From the NCBI RefSeq assembly GCF_023101765.2, contig NC_064217.1, positions 1,612,001 to 1,676,000 of the forward strand: a stretch of DNA of 64,000 nt, written 5' to 3'. The position numbers and the translations under genes were made by a program. Shown here one piece after another: positions 1 through 12,157 of the stretch. The notes under the pieces were generated by a model. It made no database searches, had not been told where the DNA came from, and worked only from the letters and a program-made list of their open reading frames with translations. The stretch comes from Spodoptera frugiperda (taxonomy: Eukaryota > Arthropoda > Insecta > Lepidoptera > Noctuidae). Position 1 is the stretch's first letter. Each line of letters starts with the position of its first letter.

Positions 1-1162
1 TATATTCATTTCATTATCATATACTAAATGGATAGGATATACAACAAACTTAAATAGAACATTCACAGACTGACAGATCGACCGACCACTTGTCGCCGTC
101 TCTCACCTTTAGTGATAGATACCAGCATTGGCCTCAACTGGGAATAACAGTTTTAACTAAGAGCTTTTAATAGTTATGTACCTTAAATCGGATGTCAATT
201 GATTCTATTGGTGTATTCTTGGTATCAGTGTCAATAAAGATGAGTAGACACTCATTGGTCAATTACCAGTGAATTATCATTAGGTAGTTGAGTATTCATC
301 GGAAATAAGTTTAATATTGTTTTCCAATTTGTCTTTTGTTATACCTGACTTTACTCATAAGTGCTCCGTCACAAATCCGTTATCTTTAAGATTATTGAAT
401 ACAATAAGTCATATATATATGTCTGTATGTATATAGGTATAGTTAATCAGAAGATGATGCTAAGTAGAAGTATAAAATAAAAAAAAATAAGTCCAGAATA
501 ATATTATTCTAACTGAAAAAGTACATCTTAAACTATATTTGGCTCTTTTATGTCTAATGGATTATTTCAAGTAAATTATTTACACTTTAAGCAGAAATCT
601 ATCCTTTCTTGGTATCATATTTTTTATTGGCCACCCACAGCAAAACTAAAGTTATGTTACTAAAGCTATTTGAGAAGAACGTGCAAGAAACTGCATAGGT
701 CTTGGTTACGTTGTTTCGATTACTTCAACTATGTGAGAACAATGTCTTCACTATTCTCAGAAGTGACCTTATATTAAAAGATACCTTCAAACATCAACAA
801 ACTTTATGTCTACGACCCAATCATTTAGTCCAAGAGTCTCCTTGGACAGTATCCAGGTCCATACTTGTCATCCCCACCTTTATAAACATTATCTGTTGGT
901 ACTAAGCCGTTTGAGAAGACAGTTACGACTGTACCAGCTGATACCTAGACTAGGATGTGAGCTGGGAACTAACTGGCGTACTAAGGTAACTCATGTCTTA
1001 AGTGTAGGTAATAAGTACTTGGGTGTTAAGGTGGAATGGTTATTAGAAAGAATTTATGGCAATAGAGTTAGATTTAATTGTTTATCGTATAACTAGTAGT
1101 AGTTTTTCATCCATGGCAAAGAAGGTAATTATGTTTACTAAAAATAATGAAAGAGTTCTTTG
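1..1162. other. AT-rich stretch without a supported gene
   Basis: No recognisable gene or repeat. Two overlapping short open frames (702-905 and 806-1096, 67 and 96 codons) lie in different frames of the same DNA. Neither resembles a family I know, so they are probably chance. Confidence 0.5.
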
Positions 1163-1316
1163 ATTACGCCTCGTTGGCCTAAACTCAGAATTAGCACTAA
1201 GTCTGGGATTATGCCCAGTATATGGCAATAGGCTCACTGCCTAGTACATTGCATAAACGGTATTACGTGTCGTAATGTGCACCTCTACTTCTTTAGGGAA
1301 TAAAAGGCGTGACGAT
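1163..1316 (+). repeat. tRNA-derived SINE (family A), internally deleted copy
   Basis: A short head related to the tRNA-like start of the family (GCCTCGTTGG) passes almost directly into the family body: the stretch with TATGGCAATAGGCTCAC, the CGTAATGTGCACCTCT block, and the end AAAGGCGTGACG. The internal promoter B box seen in the full copy near 46.4 kb is missing, so this copy cannot be transcribed by Pol III from its own promoter. Confidence 0.75.
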
Positions 1317-2336
1317 ACGACGAATCAGAACAAATTGAAACGAAAAATCCACATTTACAAATAGTAAAATTCGAAACAGACTACCGATTTTTTTATCAAA
1401 AAGCAGCCATATAAAAATATTGAAAAAAAGGAAATTTAATTCAGTTAAAATTAAAATAAAATTTTAAACCACAACGTAGTGAGAATAAAATGTACGTTTA
1501 TTAAATCAATTTAATATTCATTGAATATTATCACTAAATGGCTAACATGACTATAATTTACAAACATTTTTTTCATAATATTTTGGTAAATGAAGCTCAA
1601 CGGGTTTTGCGAAAAGCATTTTGTTGTTTGCAACCCGGCTTGAATGACTTGCATAGGTATATCAGATGAAAAAATATATTTTTAGTAAATTATTATTTTA
1701 TTTACTTAAAATACAGAGCCTGAAACTGAGTGCGTTCACATTTAAAGAATAAAAAGTGAATTTTTGTTTGGAAATATTACACCACAAAAAATTTGCGAAA
1801 AAAAATAATTATACCAAATATATTATATGAGTTGTTAGATTTATTTTATTAAATCAATTAAATATAGTTAGTAGAGAGCTGTGAGCACTACAAAAATAAG
1901 CCTCATCATAATTAGTAAATCTTTAACGATGTTGGCAATGGACTCGACTGAAAAAAGCATAAAAAAATCTCATTTGAATTGGTCTATGTAAATGCTCTTG
2001 GAATTTACCTCCGTTTTATAGTCGTCTGTTTTCATTTGAATTTATACTTTATTGTCTTCTAGCTAGAGTAGGTTTTGAATTTAAAACCGGTTAAGGAGGT
2101 GGCTCAGTAGAGTTTGCATAAATTCTGCGATTAGGGTTGTTGAGTAATAGTTATCCTGGTTAAGATGGGTGACAGTTTACGCCACACTGTATTGTTATTT
2201 AAGATGAACGGGGCAACCATGAGATTTAGACTGATGTCTTATCTTCCTCTTAGTTTTACTTACCCCTAGTGTTTTTCTAACTAATCAAGGACCTATTCTA
2301 ACAAATTAACAATTTTTCTCTTGGGTACCAGAGTTC
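1317..2336. other. AT-rich stretch, nothing recognised
   Basis: Low-complexity A/T-rich DNA. No long open frame, TIR pair or known repeat was recognised up to the target duplication of the next element (GTACCAGAGTTC at 2325-2336). Confidence 0.5.
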
Positions 2337-2497
2337 CGAAGCTGCGGACTACCTAGCGGGTTTACCGGGGCTCCGGCTCGAAAAGCAGGAGAAGGAACGA
2401 GGTGGTTTTTAGTTAGTAAGAGTCTGATACTTCCTCTCGCCTCGCCCAAGGCGGGAGAAGTCATTGGATGATTTTCCCCCTTAAAAAAAAAGAAAAA
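2337..2497 (+). repeat. Short R1-tailed SINE-like element, complete copy with TSD
   Basis: A 161-bp element ending in an A-rich tail and flanked by a perfect 12-bp duplication, GTACCAGAGTTC, at 2325-2336 and 2498-2509. It starts with a GC-rich head (GCTGCGGACTACC) and continues through GGTGGTTTTT and GTAAGAGTC to GGGAGAAGTC before the tail. The second half matches the 3' UTR of the R1-clade LINE at 44.26-44.36 kb in order and spacing. The TSD and tail show insertion by target-primed reverse transcription. I see no convincing Pol III A or B box. Confidence 0.85.
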
Positions 2498-2894
2498 GTA
2501 CCAGAGTTCATACAAATGTTTGCATTTATGACGTAACGTTTTGGAAGTTATTACAATTTTTTAGAAGCAATATTTTTTACAACTCCTTGCAATCCTTTGT
2601 GTGCTCTGTAAATGTTTGATTGTGAATGCTTCTGAAACATTTTTTTATCGATATTGGATTAAATTTTTGCATCAAGATTCTGTTATCAATCTTCTACCAT
2701 CTGGAATAGAACAAAGTTTCTAGATTTTTCCATCCAGCATACCTGAACGAGTCAAATACTTCACCTTCAATAGCCTATTTTGATCACTTCAACAAGTCCC
2801 AGAAATCGAATATGTAAAACAAACTCGATAAGCCTTTTAAAGTACCATCCAACCACGCTTCAGAACCTGGTCAAAAAGGTACCTAAAGGACTAA

Positions 2895-3033
2895 CGCCCG
2901 AATACTGAAATTCTACTCAATTTTAAGTTGTACTTAAATATCGTGCTATCTCTGTCATTTTATAAAGAATTGATAGTGACAGAACTACATTTGAGAGCGT
3001 CTTAAAATTGAGTAGCGTTTGAGTATTCGGGCA
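2895..3033. mobile_element. MITE of 139 bp with ~33-bp terminal inverted repeats
   Basis: The left end GCCCGAATACT followed by CTACTCAATTTTAAG is mirrored at the right end (CTTAAAATTGAGTAG followed by AGTATTCGGGC). Both ends are flanked by TAA (2892-2894 and 3034-3036). A 3-bp TAA duplication and TIRs suggest a PIF/Harbinger-type MITE, but that class is inference. There is no coding capacity. Confidence 0.75.
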
Positions 3034-3351
3034 TAAGTTTAGCTATTAAAGTATCAGTTTTGCTGAAGTACCTTAAAGATAATGTATCATGTTGGGTAAG
3101 TTGTACGTAGGTACCAACAATGGCCCCCGTTTTCAACGATGATAGAACAAGATGGATTGGAAACGCTCTGAGTAATTTGCTTTCCCTAATTATCTGTCAA
3201 GTAAACGTTTTACGTAGTGAAACATGTATTTTTCTTGTTCATAGTAATGTAATTATGAAAAAGCTGTAAAACTGAAAACAAAAAGAGAATAACTTAATGT
3301 GAAACGTTGATGAAGTTAAATCAAATCCAATCATTAGGTTAGTTTTTGGGT

Positions 3352-3475
3352 GTATTTTTTAGTGTGGAAATCATCGAATGGCTTTCCCGTCGCTTTGGGT
3401 TTGTCGAAAGAGAGTGTCAGACTCTTACTGACTAAATACTACTATGATTTACTCTCGTCTCGAGCCTGTGCCTCA
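3352..3475 (-). repeat. R1-tailed SINE-like element, decayed copy
   Basis: On the minus strand it keeps the AAGAGTCTGACACTC block, the opposite pyrimidine-rich tail segment and part of the GC-rich head. Several substitutions and a poor tail mark an old copy. No TSD was found. Confidence 0.65.
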
Positions 3476-3542
3476 AAAATCCGTCATCTACATTTTCTAT
3501 TTGTCAACTGGTATGTTTGTAGTATGGGATTTATTTTCATGT

Positions 3543-3702
3543 TTAGCTTCAGCCAGCAGTTTTGCCTGCGTTCAGGGATAAAAAGTATCCTATTACCCAA
3601 GTCAGATTATACCCGGTCTGTATACCAAATTTATCAAAATCCGGTCAGTAGTTTAGCGTGATTGACAAATAAACAAACAAACTTTCACATTTATTATATT
3701 AC
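3543..3702 (-). mobile_element. Helitron-like non-autonomous element
   Basis: On the minus strand it runs from a start resembling the ACTAATATTATAAATG ends found elsewhere, through a block meaning 'one-AAACTACTG-ACCGGATTTTG', to a short GC hairpin and CTAA. The same order occurs at 22.9, 25.6 and 32.4 kb. Helitron ends (5' TC, 3' hairpin plus CTRR) are the basis for the class. It encodes no protein. Confidence 0.5.
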
Positions 3703-4269
3703 TGTGAAGTGTTATTGTTGTGCAAAAGAAGGAAAAGAATTTATTTTAGTAAAGTTTTTAAATATATTTTTTATGTTAGAATGAATTCTATGATCGTATT
3801 TGACAGTACAATCCATACCATAGAACTAATAAAATTTCTGGAAAATTGTATGCAGTATTCCTTTACGTAGTTACCCCTTCGTAGAATAGTGAGCGTGAAT
3901 ATTATATATGTCAAAGAATAAAAGCTTTTAATATTTTTATTTATTTTTAACAAAATATTTAAATATACAAAAATCCATAGCAAAGAGAATTGTTGGGAAA
4001 GCTCGACAAGTAGTTTTGGGAACTTCACAGAAATACTATTTTCGTAAGTCCTTTGTAAATGTCTTTTAATCAGACATTTTTACTGTCTGTTTAAAGGACA
4101 TATTATACTTTAACGGCACCGCTCCAACCCAGCACTAAACTTGTCATTTTAATTTTGACGTTAAATCTTCTGGCGTATGATTTATTTTATAACGTCAATA
4201 CAAAAACGCCAAAGCAAGCAAATTAGTTACTGAATTTATAATATTGTTTTCACTTTATTCGTTGCCCTA
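3703..4269. other. AT-rich stretch, nothing recognised
   Basis: No gene or repeat recognised. The small minus-strand frame at 3771-4028 has the I/F/L/N-rich composition expected of chance ORFs in AT-rich DNA. Confidence 0.5.
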
Positions 4270-4430
4270 TACTAAGATTTTCTCCTATGTCGTGGTTACG
4301 TTTACAAGCATACAATTTCACATGCACATAACACCCAAACGCGAAACATCAATTTGTGTATCACACAAAGAGTTGCTCCGTGCGGGAATCGAACCCGCTA
4401 CACATTACGCCGCAGATAGCCGTGCAGTCA
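4270..4430 (-). repeat. tRNA-derived SINE (family B)
   Basis: Read on the minus strand, it starts with a tRNA-like head (GACTGCACGG) and has a B-box-like GCGGGTTCGATTCCCGC at about 4383-4400. It then has the ACTCTTTGTGTGAT block and ends near GGAGAAAATCTTAG. Further copies are at 38.5, 48.1 and 50.9 kb, all on the minus strand. Confidence 0.8.
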
Positions 4431-5642
4431 AATTTTATCCGGTTTGTAGTTTAGAGTCTCGTTTCAGTAAATGAATCGAGGGCCGAGTGCTGTATTGTCT
4501 AATAACTTAAATCTATGCATTAATACAAGTATTTAAACCAACTTATTAATCCTAACCCAACACACCAAAACATTAAAGAAAATCTTTAAAAATTCACCAA
4601 CCAATATGTTCAAAGAAAAAAAAAACCATTGTTCCCTGAAGCGAAAAACTCCGTACCATACCGGTTCAAAGCGGTTGTATCCAGTAAATTCCAGATCATT
4701 CTAGAACTCTGGCCCATATTTTGTGCGCAGTGTGCCGACATAGCCTGGTAGAAGCGAAATTTAATTCCCTAGCTTCTTGTGCTAAGTTTAATGTGAATGT
4801 AGCATTTGTAGTTGTAAGAAGCGTTTTGTTCAATCTTAGAGAAAATAGGTCAGTTGTTATACTGTACTTAGTTACAATAACATACATTGTGTCCGGTAAT
4901 ATTAATAAGTACCGTCAAAAACTACTGCGATGCTAATATATTATGATGCTTGAAAATCAAAAAAAAATATAAAATGAAATGAAACAAAACATGAGTAAAA
5001 AATTATTAATAAGAAATAGAGTACAAAAGTTTATTTTGGTAAGCTGAAAATGATGATCTGTAATATAAAAAGTTTGTAATTAAGGAGGGGAAAAGTGCAC
5101 GAGGCCGCTCTCCAACACGATGGCCGAACCGAATCAAGAACCTTCCAAATAACATCGCTCTTAGACATGCCGAAGACATGAATACTCATCCTCTATGCAG
5201 ACATCACCTTCAGTAATGTAGAAACGATGAATAGAGTACCGTATGTAATTAAATAAAAAACAAACGCCATATCAAACAGCGCTTGTCCGTACCTGTCATA
5301 CGTGTAATACCACCTTTGAAATAATAGACGTAGGCCTATTTGTCTCTGATACCGGTATTTAGGTATTTAATAATTCGGGTCGTACATTATTGGCATTACT
5401 GGTACCCTCAAATTAGTAACCACAGCTATACATAAAATATTTTCATTGAGAGAGGTAATTTCCATACTTGTCTAAATGGATTGGTTGAATGGATTTTATA
5501 ATATTATGTCATATGATAAATTACGTATAATAATAATATGTAAGAAATTGAACAGAACTGTTTGATAATTATCATTAAATTACACACTAATTTAACAAAC
5601 ATGCTTTCTGTAGTCATCCCATCCCCGAATGCTCAAATACCT
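4431..5642. other. AT-rich stretch with one GC-richer patch
   Basis: Mostly A/T-rich. The patch at about 5085-5215 is less AT-rich and carries short open frames on both strands, but they are under 40 codons and unrecognised. Nothing else is supported. Confidence 0.45.
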
Positions 5643-5765
5643 GTACCCCAAAAGGCCGGCAACGCATTTGTAACTCCCCTGGTGTTTCGGGTGGTCATGT
5701 GCGGTGCCGATTACTTACTATGATAATCCGTTAGCTTGTTTGCCACATAAAAAAATATAAATAAA
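5643..5765 (+). repeat. 3' end of the jockey-type composite repeat
   Basis: Contains the series AAAAGGCCGGCAACGCA, TTGTAACTCC, GGTGTTTCGGGTG, a degenerate GCGGTGCCGATTACTTAC and the GTTTGCC end before an A-rich tail. It matches the 3' halves of the ~300-bp copies at 12.2 and 58.6 kb. 5' truncation plus an A tail is typical of LINE-driven insertion. Confidence 0.75.
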
Positions 5766-5828
5766 TATATTTTCCCATATAAAAAAAAAAACATAAAACG
5801 TCGACTTAAAGTGACTTTTTCTTTCAAG

Positions 5829-5933
5829 TTATAATATCTTGTATACCTTATAATATCTTATATACCTATACCCACCTTATAATATCTATAATATCTTATA
5901 TAATAATTATAATTATAATATCTTATATACCTT
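5829..5933. repeat. Tandem repeat with ~19-bp unit
   Basis: Several imperfect copies of the unit TTATAATATCTTATATACC, the first two perfectly adjacent (5829-5847 and 5848-5866) and later ones interrupted. AT-rich minisatellite with no coding sense. Confidence 0.8.
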
Positions 5934-6324
5934 TATATTGATATCAGCAACAAAACATTTGTGTAAAATATGATACTTAAACGAATATTCTGTGCCGTTC
6001 ACAATATCTCTGATCAATGTCTAACATCCTTTATATCATTGGTGACATCCATTGAGATCACTGTGATCAAGCTAATGGCTACGGACAATCACTTGATCAA
6101 TTTACAGATTATTACGTAATGGATCGCTTATGAGACATCTGTGCTTATACCTTCTATAAGATCAGATCGTCCATTACGATATACCTCTTAATTTATTTTA
6201 AAGTCTGGAATTCTGTCTAGTTTTTAGCAATACACAGTTTATTAAAGAGCTGTGCAGATGACCATTCTTTTACATAAGCGTATTTATTGTCAAATATTAG
6301 TACAACATGAGATTGGCAGTCTTA
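5934..6324. other. AT-rich stretch, nothing recognised
   Basis: No gene or repeat recognised. Confidence 0.5.
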
Positions 6325-6490
6325 ATCAGGTCGTCTGTCCACCTAGTAGGTAGACTTTCTTCGTTGATTAAGGTTGCAGGAGCCGCTGGATACAGGTCGC
6401 CTCCAACCGGCCTATCTGGAAGTCATTGGAGGGGATCTATGTTCAGCCGTTGGCATTTTGTGGCTGATATGATGATAATGACGATTATTA
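6325..6490 (+). pseudogene. C-terminal remnant of a LINE endonuclease/reverse transcriptase ORF
   Basis: The frame reading S-R-W-I-Q-V-A-S-N-R-P-I-W-K-S-L-E, then Y-V-Q and F-C-G-stop, resembles the usual C-terminus of insect LINE polyproteins (…SRWMQVASDRxxWxxLxEAYVQQW…). A broken P-P-S-R run lies upstream. The stop is followed by an ATG/ATA-rich simple repeat (TGATATGATGATAATG), typical of the tails of these elements. In-frame stops upstream show long decay. Recognition is by pattern memory; the exact clade (CR1 or RTE) is not certain. Confidence 0.6.
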
Positions 6491-6984
6491 TGAGATCAGC
6501 ATATTTTCTGTCTGAATTGTTAAGTGTAAAATCACAGTACTGCTGAATGTAATCTGAGAATACATACTGCTGGAAACGACCAACAAAAGGCTTTGGTACA
6601 AAAAGATTTTTTCGAACACACGAAACCTTTTCATTTTTTGCAAGTAACACGAATATTCCGTAGTACATAGGAAGCGAGACTATAAAAACTATGGACCATT
6701 TTACACGTTTGAACTACCAGATCGTTGGACGATGGTAAAATGTATCAAAGCTTTTACATGGAGCCGACAGAATTCACTCCGTGTACCCACAAAATGTTGG
6801 AAATCCACTCGTTACCTTGTACCAGTTATTCTGAAGCTGTCAATATACTGGTTTCCAATGAAAAACTGTCGACATGTTACTGCAACGGTTACTGGAGATG
6901 ATTGGTTTGTTCGTTGAAAATATTAATTTCTTGATAGAACAATTGGGAACTAAAGGAATGATGTCTGGGGATGAAAATGGGAGA
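6491..6984. other. AT-rich stretch, nothing recognised
   Basis: Lies between two oppositely oriented LINE-end remnants. Small ORFs on both strands have no recognisable content. Confidence 0.45.
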
Positions 6985-7100
6985 AAAATGGGAACACTTT
7001 CATCGTCATCATCATATTACGTCCACTGCTGAACAAAGGCCAATAACTTCCAGATAGGCCGGTAGCAAGCGACCTGCATCCAATGGCTCTCCATTGGATG
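6985..7100 (-). pseudogene. Second LINE C-terminal remnant, opposite orientation
   Basis: The minus strand again carries the tail sequence: TGGATGCAGGTCGCTTGC, ACCGGCCTATCTGGAAGT, then TTTGTTCAGCAGTGGACG, followed by a (GAT)n-type repeat. It matches the remnant at 6325-6490 and points the opposite way. It is 5'-truncated and carries no intact frame. Confidence 0.6.
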
Positions 7101-7446
7101 GAAATCTTTAACTACCTTAAATAACTCGGAATAAGCGCACGATGGTGAAAAGTAGCATGGTATATGATGTTCTATGAGTATTTTTACAAACACACAAAAA
7201 AGTTTTAATACTCTAAACGTATTTGCAGATTACGCAAACATAAATTTGTTCCAAAACACTCTGACCTTTGAACAGGATAGAAATGTAAATTAAATCGACA
7301 AGGATAGTCCATTTTCTACAAAATGTTAACACCTACACTGCGTGTTACATAATGCCTACTCCAATAAATCACCACAGGGGCGAGTCCACCCACAACATGA
7401 GTTCAACGAACTTACAAATGACACTGAAAAACTGCGTTTAATAAAC

Positions 7447-7769
7447 CGACTTCAAAAACTAAAAAAGGACAAGAGGTAAAAACTAAAAACTGATGCCTGG
7501 TGCCCCAAGCTCACTAAAGTAACTTAATAAGTAATTCACAGGTCACAGGAATACATTACTTGCCCCTACATTTATTGCAAGTTTCCCATCTGGAATCTCA
7601 TCATCAGATCCTGACCTGGTGAAAATAGGACCTTCTCAGGAGTATACTCATTTAAACAAAAAAATAATTTTCAATATCAGTCTACATCTGGAGAAGTAAT
7701 TGGTGAACAAATTAAAATACAAACATCCGAACAAAGTACCTCCTCCTTTTTTAAAGGCGGTACAAATAA
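7447..7769. repeat. Interspersed repeat with inverted AACCGACTTCAAAAA ends
   Basis: The left end AAACCGACTTCAAAAA and the right end CCTCCTCCTTTTTTAAAGG are near mirror images. Between them is a block (ATCTCATCATCAGATCCTG, then GACCTGGTGAAAATAGGACC) that I recognise as a common lepidopteran repeat. Related ends occur at 17.97, 21.46 and 57.3 kb. Class unknown; it may be a non-autonomous DNA element. Confidence 0.55.
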
Positions 7770-10700
7770 AAACCATTAATAAAAATTAAAAGTACCAAAT
7801 AACACGAAACTGATATTCGAAGCCACGGATGTACAAGCTACATTTTGTTCACGAAAACGTATGGATCCCTTGGGTATACAAAAAGGTCGTTTTGAAGCCC
7901 CACGAGGGACTTTTGCGTACTAAAATACAAGGACCAACAAACCTGGCGAAGAGTGTTTGAAGAATACTAAATTGTTTTTCAACTTCCAACTAAGTTAATT
8001 AGCGGAAAAACGGCGAGATGAAAAGGAATAAATGGACCTTAATATTCATGAAATAAAGTATGAAACGGATTAATAAAAAGTTTTCGTCGAGGAATTTTGT
8101 TCGGGAATTGTGACTGGCTTGTTGGTTTTGTAACTGGTGGACGCGGTTGAATCAATTAGTGAAAGGTGTATGACTTTGTCTTTTGTTTTTTATTAGGACT
8201 TTAGAATTGTTTTTGTTAATTGATTGCCTCGTTCATCGAGAGGTTGCAAACACGATTGTGGAATACGCTCTGAAGATTTCATAGTGATTATTAACTACTC
8301 ACAAAAACGAAACACTAATATGACGAAACACTGCTACATGTAGCAGCAAAGTAATGTATGCCAACCGGTGTTAACGTGTGACGTCACATTCAACCATAAA
8401 TGCCGTAGTGGTGGGGTGTGACGTACACAGCCTGCCAGCCAGTCCCGCCAGCCAACTGATTGTATCGGGTTGATCTTAAATTATATTTCAAGCAATAAAA
8501 GTCATTACGCTGAATGACATCTCTGTTTTTATATCCACTACCTCAGAAAGTGTTATACTTGTGAAAATTCTAGAATTCTTATTTCAGAGAATTTATAATC
8601 ACCAGAAACCAATATCACTACCCAAGTCCAAACAAGGAATGCTAAATAAAAACTCTTTGCTCACTAACACTTCATAAAATAGTACGCCTTACGAAGGTAT
8701 TTTGATGAAACTGCTACAAATTAGCAGTAACTAGTTGCTCTGTAGAAATAGATTTTATCACCAACTGTAGCAACTGAAAACTATTGATGAACACCGAAAC
8801 TCGAACCGAAGTTGCTCCGTCTGAACAGTTCGAAAATATACGAGCAACTCTGTCTACAACTGTCTTAAAGAGATCAATTCCCAGACTTATTTTATGGGAA
8901 AATGAACTATGAATTTAAATAACAAGGTATATAATCGCAAAACCTAATTTGCTATCCAAACGAGTTTATTCGCCATTTTAGGTTTTTTATTATAATACGT
9001 AATAGGTCTGAAAGGCAATATGTTTTACAAGGTTATGTAGGTACAGGTAATCCCGTAGGCTTTGCTCCTGTCTAGGCTGTAACTAAATCTGGCAGGTCAT
9101 TGGCCGCTTTTTCAATATATATTAAAATGAAACTAAGGCTACTTTAATATAGATGTAAGTGAGTCAGATGGTCCCAAAATTTGGAAGCTTATTCTCTATC
9201 TCATGAACGTTGTTTGAAACTGCGAAATGAATACAGTCGATTTGCATGTAACGAAATAAGATGTGAGCAATGAAAAGGATTTTAGTGATCTAAATGATAT
9301 ATTATATTTTTCTATATTATTGATCTTAAGAAGTTATCAGAAATTAAATTTTCAATTGGAAATCTTTACTAAAGTTCTGTTTTCTAGCCATAATGAGATA
9401 ACCAGAGGAGATGGAAAGAGGTGGTGGGACCAAATTGGATACTAACATCCCAAAATAGGATGAGCCTACACCGAATTGGTTGAAAAAGGCTTAAAATGGT
9501 GAATCTGACCACAATAAACACGTGTTCGTCTCACTGAGTTTAAAACATAAATTAAATTTCGTCGTATATTTTATAGAAAGTATAAAAATAAAGGAAACTT
9601 TTCATGGTAATTATAGTTTTCACGTCGCTTGATTATATCCATTCAGCTTTCGTATTACATCGTTACAAAATACATCAGAGTTTCACCCAAAAAACTGAGC
9701 GCTTTCACTCCCTAACACCTGCGTCCATGGCACCCATCCCATCTCTTTCCATTCTACTTCACACGACAAAGACAAAAAATATTTATGTCATTACTATAGC
9801 ACGAGAATTTTTAAACGAACAGGGACTTTTCTTTGTTTCATTCATTATAACAGGGGAATAAAAAATAATATGGTCTGTATTTTAAGGTCCATTACGATTT
9901 TGTAATGAAAGAAAAACATTAAAATATTATACAGCTTATTACAATGTTGGGGTGGAGTGGAATCAAGTAGAATGGGTAAAATGGGTAGCGTTAGCTATTT
10001 GACAGAATGGGTGAACATTAGTAAAGTTGTTTGTAATTATCGTTACTGGACTGACCTCGGTTTTTTAGGTGCCTCTTACTTTTTTTTTGGAACGTAAAAT
10101 GTACGTTGATTTTAGTTGCCCCACAAAATGACACGTAGAAAAGCTTTCAATTTTTATTTTTCATTTTTGATATGTATAAAAAATGCAATAAAATAAATAC
10201 ATTAACTCAAATCATTAGTGATTATTTGGTAGATCATTGAAAATATAGCTTGTAGTGAAAGGTCAGCCTAATATCATAAACTGGGTCTAATTCGAGTCTC
10301 CGCAGTATTTCTGAAAAATTTTCTAAAATCCTATAATGCCCCAATTATACTCAGCCTTAGCCGGGAAGCTAATCTCTCTATTCTTTTGCTCGACAGACGC
10401 TTTTTTTATATATTTTGTTTTTACATTTAAACAATGTTAAAATTAATACTTATTTGGCATTATCTAACCGTCAACCTAATGGCGATGCAGAGAGACGCAA
10501 AAGTAGGTATAAAAGTTTGAAACATTGTTTTAATATCTCCTTTATGACCACTCAACCAAAAAAACACACGATTATCCAAAACTAACAAAATAAAGATTTA
10601 ATTTCGTCACAGAAACTAATAATTCCCCACAATAACTAGTACACACGTACCCGCAACCACATTGTCTTATAGCCCACGTGTAGTACTACGTGCCTCACAT

Positions 10701-10896
10701 GCATTATTGTGGTTGTCTCCAGAGACAAAGTTGAATTGTCTTATGAACGAGTAATTTCCAGTAGTGAGTAACACGAGAAACGATAGTAGCAATGTTGCTG
10801 AGTAAGTATAAGATTTTATATAAAGCAATTGCTTTTGTTTGTGATTTTATATTGGGTGTGGAATTTTAATTTTAGGTTAATCTTACATACAACAGG
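7770..10896. other. 3.1 kb of AT-rich DNA without a supported gene
   Basis: I see only short chance frames and minor palindromes: GCTACATGTAGC near 8335 and a TGACGTCA CRE-like octamer near 8380. The 9263-9445 frame ends in W-W-D-Q-I, which might be a LINE remnant but is too short to call. Confidence 0.45.
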
Positions 10897-11028
10897 TTAC
10901 CGGGACTCCAGCTCAAAGCAGGAAAAGGAACAGGGTGGTTTTTAGTCAGTAAGAGTCTGACACTCCCTCTTGCCTCACCAAAGGCGGGAGAATTCATTCC
11001 TGATTTTCCTCCCTCATAAAAAGGTTAA
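10897..11028 (+). repeat. R1-tailed SINE-like element, 5'-truncated
   Basis: Starts within the head (GGTTACCGGGACTCC), keeps GGTGGTTTTTAGTCAGTAAG and the GGCGGGAGAA block, and ends in a short A run. About 15% diverged from the copy at 2.3 kb by eye. Confidence 0.75.
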
Positions 11029-12157
11029 CCGTACATTTTAACAATTCATCCTGCCAAATTAAATGATCAATACTTAAAGACATGTAATACAAGAATATCA
11101 ATGACCGCTTTAAGCCGCAAAGATTTAAGCCGCTTACGGCCAATTTCAATAACCTAACTATCTGCGAGATTTGCTTACTGGAGATAAAATTTTGTCATAA
11201 GGTCCATACAAAATGTCAACCTTGTTTCACTAGTAAGAAAATCTACAGATTATTGAAATTGGCCGTTAAAGAAGATTCCAAGGATAAAATATTTTCAAGG
11301 AACAAAAATCTTACGAAAGATAGAAAAGATCCAAATAAAAACAAAGAACTAGATTATTTCCACAATCATTTCGACTGTCCAATTACTCCATTTAGTTATT
11401 TCAGTAGTACAAAAGCAAATCCGACGTGCTATTTCACTTGCATTCGAAGAACAGCGTAACGTCCATTGTCTTGTCTTCCTTTATTTTAAAAGAAAAGTCT
11501 CAATTCTGAATAAAAAGCCTTCCACTTTTAATAACGGTACAATATTCTTATCTCTTTTACACTCCGGTGTAATACGAAACCCGAGGCTTATTCTTTAAGA
11601 AATTCCCGCTCAGGGACAGCCTAGAACGGCGCAGTTTAAGGCTAAATTCAAAAAAATATAACCAATAAGAACAAAACTTGGAGCATTCATAAAATTTTCC
11701 TGTTGGCGTTTGTGCACTTTTAAAAAAAGACTTGAAATAAATGCCATTTTCATCGTTCCGTATTGTAAAGGCTGTTTTTCGCTCGGAAAGTTATAGGAGC
11801 ATATAGGAGTTTCAAATTTGCACCTGACTCTTTCTTTTAAATAGGTTTGTCCTTTTCCATCGTACGCGAATGATGCAATTTATTTTACTTTGTAGTTTTT
11901 GTTACTCAAAACTTTGAGCCTGGCCTGTAAATATTTAATGAATTATGCTCCGATCCGTCTACATACATTGTTCTGAAATTTTAATTTTGTATCAGATAAA
12001 AGCGTAAAAACTTTGGGATTTAAAGTTAGAAGGTTTTCGTTTGGATTAGACTTTAATAACATAAATAATATTAACAATTAATATAGCTATTATTTATTTA
12101 ATCCATTATTTATGTATCAAAACTTTTTGTACAAATATTATACAATACCAGAAAAGT
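11029..12157. other. AT-rich stretch, nothing recognised
   Basis: No gene or repeat recognised. The frame at 11253-11459 is lysine/asparagine rich and has no family resemblance. Confidence 0.45.

Noticed and set aside
702..1096. Two overlapping ORFs as a gene
   Set aside because: Different frames over the same DNA, no recognisable domain, no splice context.
4380..4430. tRNA gene on the minus strand
   Set aside because: A B-box-like region and tRNA-like head exist, but the element is a repeated SINE (family B) without a closing acceptor stem.
8380..8387. CRE-type promoter element
   Set aside because: A lone TGACGTCA octamer without a nearby gene or other promoter signals is not enough.
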